DNA of 64,000 nt from Brevibacterium pigmentatum (GCF_011617465.1 NZ_CP050153.1:682001-746000), one strand, 5' to 3'; numbered from the stretch's first letter, positions 55,703-63,578 are shown. Notes: generated from the letters alone by a model not told the origin. Numbers and translations: made by a program.

Positions 55703-55754
55703 ACCTGACGGCGGCTCAGCAACCTCGCGCCAGGTTGCTGGGCTGCCGTCAGGT
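55703..55754. repeat. Interspersed palindrome, copy 8 (52 bp), containing the LysR stop codon
   Basis: Centred at 55728.5, with two G-T pairs and one mismatch in the arms. The minus-strand TGA of the LysR gene (55751-55749) lies inside the right arm, so the element supplies the end of that protein. The AATTGGGG flank extends into the LysR coding sequence to about 55765. Confidence 0.9.
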
Positions 55755-56645
55755 AGTAATTGGGGAGGGGAAGAGTTCTTGGACGATGTTGAGGACTCGC
55801 GCCAGTGCTTCGGACGGGTTGTTCCGGCGCCAGCCGAGGGCGAGGGTGAAGGAATCTCCGCCCTCGGCGAGGCGGACATAGCGCACTCCGTCGATGCGGA
55901 TGTGATCCGAGGACTCGACGACGACGGCCATACCGACCTGCGCGCCCACAAGAGCCAGAAGACTGTAGGGATCGGGTGCCTCCTGGACGACCTGCGGAAG
56001 AAATCCGGCGTCGTCGGCCAGTCGCATCATCACCTCTCTGACCTGGGATCCGTGCGACGGTGCATAGGAGATGAACGGCTGACCGGCGAGTTCGCTCATG
56101 CTCACCGACTCCCGTTCGGCCAGCTCATGCGCCGAGGGCATGGCGATCATGACGCTCTCCTGCCGGATGACGTGGACCTCGACGCCGGCCGGCACCGGCG
56201 GGCTGATGATCGCGAGATCCGTCTCCCCGTCGCGCAGCGCGATCGCGGCCTCTCCGCAGTACATCTGCGGCTGCAGGTCGAGGCTGATTCCCGGGTGCCG
56301 CTCGCCGACTTCGCGAGCCAGTCGCGACAGGATGGAGTAGCCGCTGGTGCCGCCGAATCCGATGCGCACCCGGCCCGCCAAACCCTGCTGCGCGGCGCGG
56401 GCGATGCGTCGGGCGCCGTCCACCTGGGTCCCGATGGCCGCGGCCGGTTCGACCAGCGCCTCGCCCGCCGGCGTCAGTCGGACCCGTCGCGTCGTCCGCT
56501 CGAACAGATCGACGTCGAGGTCCTTCTCGAGTGCGCGGATCATCTGGCTGAGCGCGGGCTGCGCGATGTGCAGACGCTCCGCGGCCCGTCCGAAATGCAG
56601 CTCCTCGGCGACAGCGAGGAAAGCTGTGACCTGCCGGAATTCCAT
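55749..56645 (-). CDS. LysR-family regulator (298 aa)
   Basis: N-terminal winged helix-turn-helix (about 3-62: QVTAFLAVAEELHFGRAAERLHIAQPALSQMIRALEKDL) and a periplasmic-binding-like effector domain. It is divergent from the acyl-CoA dehydrogenase gene 122 nt away, the usual arrangement for a LysR activator and its target. The last residues (PSPITT) are encoded by the palindrome flank, so the C-terminus looks element-derived. The ATG at 56645 gives the standard MEFRQ start; the longer frame runs into the target gene. Confidence 0.92.
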   Translation of the reverse strand: MEFRQVTAFLAVAEELHFGRAAERLHIAQPALSQMIRALEKDLDVDLFERTTRRVRLTPAGEALVEPAAAIGTQVDGARRIARAAQQGLAGRVRIGFGGTSGYSILSRLAREVGERHPGISLDLQPQMYCGEAAIALRDGETDLAIISPPVPAGVEVHVIRQESVMIAMPSAHELAERESVSMSELAGQPFISYAPSHGSQVREVMMRLADDAGFLPQVVQEAPDPYSLLALVGAQVGMAVVVESSDHIRIDGVRYVRLAEGGDSFTLALGWRRNNPSEALARVLNIVQELFPSPITT

Positions 56646-56668
56646 GCCGTACCCCCGTCGCGTGGATT

Positions 56669-56689
56669 GATAAGAATCTGTGCTTAATC
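56669..56689. promoter_or_regulatory. Possible LysR operator
   Basis: GATAAG ... CTTAATC is an imperfect inverted repeat in the divergent LysR/acyl-CoA dehydrogenase gap. Confidence 0.3.
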
Positions 56690-56767
56690 TCTTCGATATT
56701 ACCTCTTGGACTCTGAGTAATACCGATGGCACTGTTGAAGACGAACCCAATGCCCAAGGAGACACCC

Positions 56768-57973
56768 ATGACTGCAGACACTGCACACAACCCAGCCACC
56801 CCAGACACCGCCTTTGACCCCTCAGACCTGCTCGACCTCGCCGGGCTCCTCACCGACGAAGAGCTGGCGCTGCGCGCGAAGGTCCGGACCTTCGTCGACG
56901 AGCGGATCCGGCCGAACATCGCCGAATGGTACGAAGGCGCGATCTTCCCGACCGAGATCGTGCGTGAGATGGGCGAGCTCGGCCTCCTCGGCATGCACCT
57001 GCAGGGCTATGGCTGCCCGGGACGTTCAGCCGTCGAATACGGTCTCGCCGCCCTCGAACTCGAAGCCGGCGACTCGGGGCTGCGCACCTTCGTCTCCGTG
57101 CAGGGATCGCTGGCGATGTCGGCCATCCACAAATTCGGCTCCGAAGAGCAGAAGAACCGCTACCTGCCCGGAATGGCCAAGGGTGAGATCATCGGCTGCT
57201 TCGGGCTGACCGAGCCGACCGCCGGATCCGACCCCGCCTCGATGGCCACCACCGCTACCCGCAATGCCGACGGAAGCTGGACGCTCAACGGTGCCAAACG
57301 GTGGATCGGCCTGGCCTCGATCGCCGATATCGCGGTCATCTGGGCAGCCACCGACGACGGCATCCGCGGCTTCCTCGTGCCCACCGATGCTCCCGGCTTC
57401 ACCGCCACTCCGATCGAGCAGAAGCTGTCGATGCGCGCGTCGATCCAGTGCGATATCGACCTCAAAGACGTGGAACTGCCCGCCGAGGCGGTCCTGCCCG
57501 AGGTCACGGGACTGAAGGGTCCGTTCTCCTGCCTCAACGAGGCCCGTTACGGAATCATGTGGGGCGCCATGGGCGCGGCCCGCGACTCCTTCGAAGTGGC
57601 GCTCGACTACGCGCAGAACCGCCTTCAGTTCGACAAGCCGCTCACCGCTTACCAGATCACTCAGGAGAAGCTGGTGAACATGGCCCTCGAAATCCAGAAG
57701 GGCACCCTCCTGGCCATCCAGACGGGACGCCTCAAGGACGCCGGCACGCTCGAACCCGTGCAGATCTCCGTCGGCAAACTCAACAACTGCCGCGAAGCCA
57801 TCGCCATCTGCCGTGAGGCCCGGACGATGCTCGGCGGCAACGGCATCACCCTCGAATACTCACCGCTGCGGCACGCGAACAACCTCGAATCCGTGCGCAC
57901 CTACGAAGGCACCGACGAGGTCCACACACTCATCCTCGGCCGCCACATCACCGGGGAGCAGGCATTCAGATGA
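56768..57973 (+). CDS. Acyl-CoA dehydrogenase, glutaryl-CoA dehydrogenase-like (401 aa)
   Basis: FAD enzyme of the ACAD family. GCFGLTEPTAGSDPASM is the FAD/substrate signature, KRWIGLASIADIAVIWA follows, and MLGGNGITLEYSPLRHANNLESVRTYEGTDEVHTL contains the catalytic Glu position of glutaryl-CoA dehydrogenases. It probably oxidises glutaryl-CoA or a short acyl-CoA. AAGGAGA precedes the ATG at 56768. Its last 13 codons recur, altered, at 62396-62434. Confidence 0.93.
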   Translation: MTADTAHNPATPDTAFDPSDLLDLAGLLTDEELALRAKVRTFVDERIRPNIAEWYEGAIFPTEIVREMGELGLLGMHLQGYGCPGRSAVEYGLAALELEAGDSGLRTFVSVQGSLAMSAIHKFGSEEQKNRYLPGMAKGEIIGCFGLTEPTAGSDPASMATTATRNADGSWTLNGAKRWIGLASIADIAVIWAATDDGIRGFLVPTDAPGFTATPIEQKLSMRASIQCDIDLKDVELPAEAVLPEVTGLKGPFSCLNEARYGIMWGAMGAARDSFEVALDYAQNRLQFDKPLTAYQITQEKLVNMALEIQKGTLLAIQTGRLKDAGTLEPVQISVGKLNNCREAIAICREARTMLGGNGITLEYSPLRHANNLESVRTYEGTDEVHTLILGRHITGEQAFR

Positions 57974-58030
57974 GCTGAGTGGGTTGAGGCAGAGGCGGGC
58001 TACACGGTCCGGGGCAGGGCTTTGTTGGCG

Positions 58031-58075
58031 CATCGTTAGTTTGTACGTACACTGTGTACGTACAAACTAACGATG
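58031..58075. promoter_or_regulatory. 45-bp palindromic operator upstream of the sugar-acid cassette
   Basis: A 22-base arm starting CATCGTTAGTTTGTACGTAC (58031) is mirrored exactly up to 58075 around a single T at 58053. It contains two nested GTACGTAC cores. A GntR-family regulator is encoded at the cassette's end, and GntR boxes are typically short GT...AC palindromes, so this is the likely operator and promoter region. Confidence 0.75.
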
Positions 58076-58111
58076 ATGCTCTCACATCACTTCTTGCAAA
58101 GGGGATTCGTC

Positions 58112-59134
58112 ATGGTTGCCGAATCGCAGGTCAAAAGTCGCATTCCGCTTTTCGATGGGATGAATCGGATTCCGGGTGGAATCATGCTCATTCCGCTCAT
58201 CCTCGGCTCTATCGTCGGGACCTTCTTCCCCGGATTCCTTGACCTTGGGAACTTCACAACAGCGCTATTCAAAGATTCGGCTCTGCCGCTCATCGGAATC
58301 CTCATCTTCGCAACCGGGATGCAGATCACGCTGAAGACCTCGGGCCCGGTCCTGGCCACAGCAGGAACGATTCTCCTGACGAAATCACTCGTCCCCGCCG
58401 CGCTGGTTGTCCTCCTGGGGCATTTCTTCGGAATCGATGGAATCCTGGGAGTTTCGATCCTCGCGCTGATCGTCACCATGGACAACAGCAACGGCGGTTT
58501 GTGGCTAGCCTTCACCGGTCGCTATGGAGATGCCCGTGATCGGGGAGCGTATATGGCTTCAGCCATCAACGATGGTCCCTTCTTCTCAATGCTCTTTCTC
58601 GGCGCGGCAGGACTTGCCGACATTCCCTACACTCTGCTTTTGGCTGCAGTGATCCCGCTCGTTCTCGGTATCATCGTCGGCAATCTTGATGAGAAGTGGA
58701 CCGAGATCATGCGTCCGATTCCGAATATGGTGATCCCGTTCTTCGCCTTTGCCCTCGGAACCGGAATCGATCTCGGAAACGTTGTCACTGGTGGTTTTTC
58801 GGGCCTTCTGGTCGGCGCTTTTGCCACTCTCTTCACCGGAACTCTGGCGTACTTCGGATACCGGTGGATCATCCGTCGAGGCAATCAGTCCGGAATCGGA
58901 ATTGCCTCGGCGACGACGGCAGGAAACGCCATCGCCACCCCTGCGATCATCGCTGGCGCTGATCCGACATTCGAACCCTACGTCGAAGTCGCAACAGCCC
59001 AGGTCGCCTCGGCAGTTCTCGTCTCCGCCGTTCTCGCTCCGCTCCTCGCTGCTTGGGTTCTCAAACGGGAGGGCGGACTCAAAGTTCAGGGCGAGAATAC
59101 CCAGTCAGCGCCGCTGCGCCCCGAGGGACTGTGA
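58112..59134 (+). CDS. kdgT: KdgT-like sugar-acid permease (340 aa)
   Basis: 2-keto-3-deoxygluconate permease family: DGMNRIPGGIMLIPLILGSIVGTFFPG at the start, LALIVTMDNSNGGLWLAFTGRYG and AYMASAINDGPFFSMLFLGAAG in the middle, GIASATTAGNAIATPAIIAGADPTF near the end. About ten helices. In this gene set it more likely imports a four-carbon acid such as D-threonate. I chose the ATG at 58112, which has AAGGGGA upstream; an in-frame ATG at 58073 lies in the operator. Confidence 0.9.
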   Translation: MVAESQVKSRIPLFDGMNRIPGGIMLIPLILGSIVGTFFPGFLDLGNFTTALFKDSALPLIGILIFATGMQITLKTSGPVLATAGTILLTKSLVPAALVVLLGHFFGIDGILGVSILALIVTMDNSNGGLWLAFTGRYGDARDRGAYMASAINDGPFFSMLFLGAAGLADIPYTLLLAAVIPLVLGIIVGNLDEKWTEIMRPIPNMVIPFFAFALGTGIDLGNVVTGGFSGLLVGAFATLFTGTLAYFGYRWIIRRGNQSGIGIASATTAGNAIATPAIIAGADPTFEPYVEVATAQVASAVLVSAVLAPLLAAWVLKREGGLKVQGENTQSAPLRPEGL

Positions 59135-60378
59135 CCACCCCGGCAGTCCTGGTCGTCGCCGACGACCTGACTGGAGCAACTGATGCGTCCGTGCAGTTCG
59201 CACGTGCCGGTTGGCAGGCGCGACTGCAACTCGACGAGTCCGTCAGCGAGAATCAGTCGAACGGGACGGTGAGTGCACGAGTCACCGACGCTCGTGCCAT
59301 GAACGACGACGAAGCAAGTCAACTGACGCGGGAAGCAGTGCTCACGGGTACCGCCGGTCAAGATCAGCGCCTCTTCCTCAAGATCGACTCAACCCTGAGA
59401 GGCTCCGTCGCCGCGCAGATCGACGGCGCCCTGGCTGGATGGAAGACTAGACAACCGGAAGCGGTGGCCCTTGTCTGCCCTGCCTACCCGGCGATGGGTC
59501 GGACCGTCATCGGAGGGAGGCTGCTCGTCGACGGTATCCCGGTCGACGAGACAGCCATTGGAAACGACCCGGTCACGCCGGTGACAACCTCAGTTGTAGC
59601 GGAAATCCTGCCTGACAGCGAAGCTTTCAACGGCTCCATCGAGCACGAGCAGCTGAGGCGTGCCATCAAAAGAGCCCAGGACTCGGGCGCCGCGTCCCTG
59701 ACTGTGGACGCTCGCACTGACAACGATCTCAGTGCCATTGCGGAGGTGGTCGCAGAGTTCGGCGGCACCGTCATTCCTGTCGGCTCTGCTGGATTGGCTT
59801 CCGCTCTCTCAACTGTCTGGGGCTCAGAACTGGAATCCCGAGAATGGGTCGTGCAGAGCTGCCGTCGACTTGTTATCGTGGCTAGTTCTCTGCACACCGT
59901 GACCCGGGAGCAGATCGTCGCACTCACTGAGTCAATGGCTGGAACAGTCGAAGTCTGGAAGCCTGATCTGACGCAGATCCTGCACCGGGAATCACGTCGA
60001 GTATGGCTGGAAGAGGTGCGCGCAGATGACTCATCTGCGCCTGTCGTCGTCATCGATGCCCCAGCTGGACGGACAGTTCACACGGACCTAGTCGCAGAAT
60101 TTATCGCGGAGACAACGGCCGAGCTCACCGGGTCGGATCCATCGACAGGACTCATGTTGTTGGGCGGTGAAGGAGCGCGAGCAGTGCTCAACCGGTTCGG
60201 CGCGCGCGGCCTTCTTATTCATTCGACGGTGCGGGAGGGCATCCCGATCGGCACCATCGACGGCGGGAATCGCCACGGGACAACTGTCGTCACGAAAGCC
60301 GGCGGCTTCGGTCGCCTCCCTGATGTTGCACACATCGCTGCAGATCTGCTTGGCATCGAGCTAGAAGGAAAAGAATAA
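59131..60378 (+). CDS. dtnK: Four-carbon acid sugar kinase, D-threonate kinase-like (415 aa)
   Basis: Former DUF1537 family. N-terminal VVADDLTGATDASVQFA is the substrate domain signature and FLKIDSTLRGSVAAQID follows; the C-terminal ATP part has GLMLLGGEGARAVLNRFG and GTTVVTKAGGFG. It would phosphorylate D-threonate or D-erythronate at C4. The GTG start overlaps the permease stop (GTGA) and the stop overlaps the next ATG, so the three genes are coupled. Confidence 0.9.
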   Translation: MTTPAVLVVADDLTGATDASVQFARAGWQARLQLDESVSENQSNGTVSARVTDARAMNDDEASQLTREAVLTGTAGQDQRLFLKIDSTLRGSVAAQIDGALAGWKTRQPEAVALVCPAYPAMGRTVIGGRLLVDGIPVDETAIGNDPVTPVTTSVVAEILPDSEAFNGSIEHEQLRRAIKRAQDSGAASLTVDARTDNDLSAIAEVVAEFGGTVIPVGSAGLASALSTVWGSELESREWVVQSCRRLVIVASSLHTVTREQIVALTESMAGTVEVWKPDLTQILHRESRRVWLEEVRADDSSAPVVVIDAPAGRTVHTDLVAEFIAETTAELTGSDPSTGLMLLGGEGARAVLNRFGARGLLIHSTVREGIPIGTIDGGNRHGTTVVTKAGGFGRLPDVAHIAADLLGIELEGKE

Positions 60379-61403
60379 TGTCACTACCTGTTTTGGCCAT
60401 CACTTTGGGAGACGTTGCAGGGATCGGCCCCGAGATCACCGCGAAGTCACTTCTCGGACACGACGATCTGCGTGAGAAGTGCGTGCCGGTCGTCATCGGC
60501 GATGTGGCCTCGGTCCGGCGGGGAGTCGAAGCAGTTGGAGGGGAAGCCTCGGCAGTTCGAGAGATCAACTCGCCTGCTGAAGCTCGCAACATTCCCGGCA
60601 CCGTGGAGGTCGTTCAGGTCGGTCAGGATCTGAGCGATGTCGTCGTCGGCGAGCTCAGCGCAGCTGCGGGGGACGGTTCTTATCGGTACGTCGTCGAAGC
60701 GTGTCGACTGGCCAAAGCCGGGGACGTTGACGGCATCGTCACTGCACCGCTGAACAAAGCCGCGATGCACGCTGGCGGTCACCAGTTCCCCGGCCACACC
60801 GAGCTGCTTGCCCATGAGTTCGGTGTCAAGGATTACTCTTTAGTCCTCTCCGCGGGAGACCTCTATTTCTTTCACCTAACCACACATGTATCAATGCGCC
60901 AGGCGATCGAGGACATCACCTACGATCGCACGCTCAGCGTCCTCAAACTCGCAGGCGCGTTTGCCAAATCGATGGGTACTCCGGACGAGCTGATCGGACT
61001 TGCCGGACTCAACCCGCACGCTGGGGAGAACCGCCTGTTCGGTAACGAGGATGCCGATGTGCTCGCGCCAGCCGTCGCCGCGGCGAAGGACTCCGGGCTC
61101 AACGTCGAGGGGCCGCTCCCCGGCGATGCTCTCATTCCCTCTGCGGTGCGCGGCAAGGTCAATCTCGTTGTCGTTTGCTACCACGACCAAGGTCACGCTC
61201 CGTTCAAGGCTGTCTACGGCGATGACGGAGTCAACATCACAGTCGGCCTGCCCGTAGTTCGCGTGTCCGTCGACCACGGCACTGCCTTCGATATCGCAGG
61301 TCGGGGAATCGCACGCGAGGCCAGCCTTGTGCTGTCTATCGAACGCGCCGCTGCTCTGGCCCCCGAATGGGGTGTCGTGTGGGATGCCGCGCAAGTGATG
61401 TGA
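60378..61403 (+). CDS. pdxA2: PdxA2-like 4-phospho-D-threonate dehydrogenase (341 aa)
   Basis: PdxA family: ITLGDVAGIGPEI at the start, GIVTAPLNKAAMHAGGHQFPGHTELLA, LNPHAGENRLFGNED, VVVCYHDQGHAPFKAVYGDDGVNITVGLP, SVDHGTAFDIAGRG. Next to a DUF1537 kinase it is best read as the PdxA2 type, which oxidatively decarboxylates phospho-threonate to dihydroxyacetone phosphate, rather than the pyridoxine enzyme. Metal-ligand His residues are present. Confidence 0.92.
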   Translation: MSLPVLAITLGDVAGIGPEITAKSLLGHDDLREKCVPVVIGDVASVRRGVEAVGGEASAVREINSPAEARNIPGTVEVVQVGQDLSDVVVGELSAAAGDGSYRYVVEACRLAKAGDVDGIVTAPLNKAAMHAGGHQFPGHTELLAHEFGVKDYSLVLSAGDLYFFHLTTHVSMRQAIEDITYDRTLSVLKLAGAFAKSMGTPDELIGLAGLNPHAGENRLFGNEDADVLAPAVAAAKDSGLNVEGPLPGDALIPSAVRGKVNLVVVCYHDQGHAPFKAVYGDDGVNITVGLPVVRVSVDHGTAFDIAGRGIAREASLVLSIERAAALAPEWGVVWDAAQVM

Positions 61404-61462
61404 GATATTCTGATCCGGCCGGGTGAGTCAGCCGAAGGTCTCCGTTCGGACAGAGGAGAATC

Positions 61463-62356
61463 ATGTGGATCGATGATCAGTCTCCCACCAGACTCGACCC
61501 TGCGTCCGATGTCCCATTGCACAGGCAACTAGGCGATACGGTGCGAACTGCAATTGCAGGTGGTCAGCTGCCTCCTGGGACTCGATTGCCTACTGAAGCT
61601 CAGTTCCAGGAGCGATTTGGAATCTCCCGGTCGGTAGTCAGGCAGGCGCTGTCGGGGCTCACCAGTGATGGTCTGATCCAACGAGGCCGAGGACAAGGAA
61701 GCGTTGTTGCGCCGAAGCATGAGCATCACCGGGCGGTTCAGAAGATGTCTGGACTGTCTGCTCAGATCGCTACCTCCGACGACGAAGTTACTACCGAAGT
61801 TCTTCGCCTCGAGAGCGATGCTGATCCTCGGGCAGAGGCGGCTCTAGGGACTTCGGATCTCGTGTCGCTATTGCGTCTGCGCAGTGTCGGAACCGAGCCG
61901 ATTGCACTTATCCACACGTGGTTGGCAAGGTCGACTGTGCCGGGACTGCAGGCCAGCGACCTTGTGAATGTCTCTCTGCACGCGACTCTCGCAGCGCGTT
62001 ATGGGGTCCCCGTTTCCGCTGGGCGCAGGCAAGTGCGAGCAGTCGCAGCTTCGGGATCTGTGGCTGCCGAAATGTCCGTGCCAATCGGCGCTCCATTGCT
62101 GGTGCTAGAAGGCACCAGTCTCGATTCTGCAGGGTCAGCCATAGAATACTTCTGCACCTGGCACAGAGGCGATCAGGTCGTTTTCGATGTCGATGCAGGG
62201 GCCAGTGCCCAGGACGGTTCGCGCTCGTTCAAATCAGGAAGCGTGAATCCACACAGTTCGCCAGACGAAACCTTGGGACTGAGCGCCAGCGCACTCCGAC
62301 TCGCTGAGTCTTTGACAGAATTTGCTACGCGTATCTCAGATGAGTCTCAAAGTTGA
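61463..62356 (+). CDS. GntR-family regulator with UTRA-type domain (297 aa)
   Basis: Winged helix at about 20-85 (LGDTVRTAIAGGQLPPGTRLPTEAQFQERFGISRSVVRQALSGL) and an effector domain of the HutC/UTRA kind (about 100-260). It lies at the 3' end of the permease-kinase-dehydrogenase genes with the same orientation and probably controls them through the palindrome at 58031. AGAGGAG precedes the ATG. Confidence 0.88.
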   Translation: MWIDDQSPTRLDPASDVPLHRQLGDTVRTAIAGGQLPPGTRLPTEAQFQERFGISRSVVRQALSGLTSDGLIQRGRGQGSVVAPKHEHHRAVQKMSGLSAQIATSDDEVTTEVLRLESDADPRAEAALGTSDLVSLLRLRSVGTEPIALIHTWLARSTVPGLQASDLVNVSLHATLAARYGVPVSAGRRQVRAVAASGSVAAEMSVPIGAPLLVLEGTSLDSAGSAIEYFCTWHRGDQVVFDVDAGASAQDGSRSFKSGSVNPHSSPDETLGLSASALRLAESLTEFATRISDESQS

Positions 62357-62395
62357 ATCGCTGGATACTTATTGATGAGTTAACTATTCGGGGGA

Positions 62396-62434
62396 CTCGG
62401 CCGCCACATCACCGGCCAGCAGGCCTTCCGGTGA
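62396..62434 (+). pseudogene. Second copy of the acyl-CoA dehydrogenase 3' end
   Basis: CTCGGCCGCCACATCACCGG (62396-62415) is identical to 57935-57954. The next bases encode GQQAFR and a TGA, against GEQAFR and TGA in the intact gene. Only the last 12-13 codons are present, without any upstream dehydrogenase sequence, directly after the sugar-acid cassette. Confidence 0.85.
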
Positions 62435-62468
62435 TCTGATCCGAGCCGCGGTCGGCCGGTATCCACGA

Positions 62469-63543
62469 TCAGCTGCTGACCTGCACCCCGCCGACCCACA
62501 CCTCGGCGGGGGTGCGCAGACCGTCCAGCTCAGCCAGCGGATCGGTCCCGATGACCAGCAGATCCGCACGGCCGCCTTCGACGATCCGCCCCCGGTCCAC
62601 TCAGCCCGAGCGCATCGGCTGCGCCCGAGGTGGCCGACCGGACCGCCTCGGCGGCAGTCATCCCGGCGTCGATCAGATAGCCAAGCTCATCGTGCAGCGA
62701 CGCCCCGTGGGGCACGGGCGCGAATGGCGTCTCGTTCGCATCGGTGCCCGCAATGATCCGAACCCCCGCTGCATGCAGGGCGCGCACATTCGACAGGGCG
62801 AGGGCAAACGCGGAATCGGCGTTCTCGCCGAGGCGGGCATCGGCAATCGCACGCATCATCACCAAAGTGGGTGAGACGATGGTACCCGTCTCGACGATCC
62901 GAGAGATCGTCGCCTCGCTCAGCCGTGCCCCGAAAGGGACATGCGTGAGCACATCGACACCGGCTTCGAGGCCGCGATCGAACGCCCCCGGAGTGACCGC
63001 ATGGGCGACGGTGAGCAGCTCCCGGTCGTGGGCTCCGTCGACGAGCGCCCGCAGGGTCGGAATATCGAGGGCGGGCACCTCGGTGGCGTCCGGATCCTCG
63101 ATGATGATCTTGATGAGATCGGCTCCGCCGGCCTCCCTCCAGTCGAGGAACCGGCCGGCATCGTCGGGCCCGGTGACACCGGATTCGACAGGGAATCCCA
63201 TCACCTCGATCTGTGAGCTCCCCGGCGCCGAGGCGGCCGATCCGGCGCTGACGATCCCCGGGATTCCGCGGTTGGACCGGAGATCGTCGACAAACGAGTC
63301 CGGATGCGTCCCGAGATCGACGAGCGTCGTCAGCCCCGGGCGAAGAGCACCGACGAGCGGCTCCCGTGATTTCAGGTGCACATGGGTGTCTATGAGTCCC
63401 GGCAGAACGAATCCGTTCGACTCCGCAGACGGGTCCTCGGCAGGGGGGATCGTCGTGATCGTGTCGGCGAAGTCGATGTCGACGGCATCGCCGATGGCAG
63501 CGGTGTCGACATCGATGATGTGCACATTGCGCAGAGTCGTCAT
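62469..63543 (-). pseudogene. Amidohydrolase (imidazolonepropionase-like) with a C-terminal frameshift
   Basis: Frame one runs from the ATG at 63543 to 62530. GFVLPGLIDTHVHLKSREPL has the first metal His pair, ADLIKIIIEDPDA the Lys-type ligand position, LLTVAHAVTPGAFDRGLEAGVDVLTHVPFG the next His residues, and IIAGTDANETPFAP the metal Asp. At about 62595-62602, after ALGLS, the expected ending (DRGRIVEGGRADLLVIGTDP ... VWVGGVQVSS) is found one base out of frame and stops at 62469. One extra base near a G-rich run therefore replaces the last 45 residues. It is either a recent mutation or a sequencing error. TAGGGT lies 6 nt before the ATG. Confidence 0.82.
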
Positions 63544-63555
63544 GGACCCACCCTA
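63544..63555 (-). promoter_or_regulatory. Leaderless promoter box before the amidohydrolase gene
   Basis: Minus-strand TAGGGT (63555-63550), then 6 nt, then the ATG at 63543. Confidence 0.5.
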
Positions 63556-63578
63556 GTCACCGCAGTAAACTGCAATCC

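Noticed and set aside
28184..55754. The palindromes as insertion sequences or ordinary MITEs
   Set aside because: No transposase, no internal non-palindromic body and no consistent target-site duplication seen around the copies.
28184..55754. The palindromes as plain Rho-independent terminators
   Set aside because: No T-tract follows them, stems are far longer than needed and one copy lies in a divergent promoter region; termination is still possible as a function.
58073..58111. Upstream ATG as start of the KdgT-like permease
   Set aside because: It lies within the operator palindrome and has no ribosome-binding site; the ATG at 58112 has AAGGGGA.
60378..61403. Pyridoxine biosynthesis gene pdxA
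   Set aside because: Coupled to a DUF1537 kinase and KdgT-like permease, with no other vitamin B6 genes; the PdxA2 role fits better.
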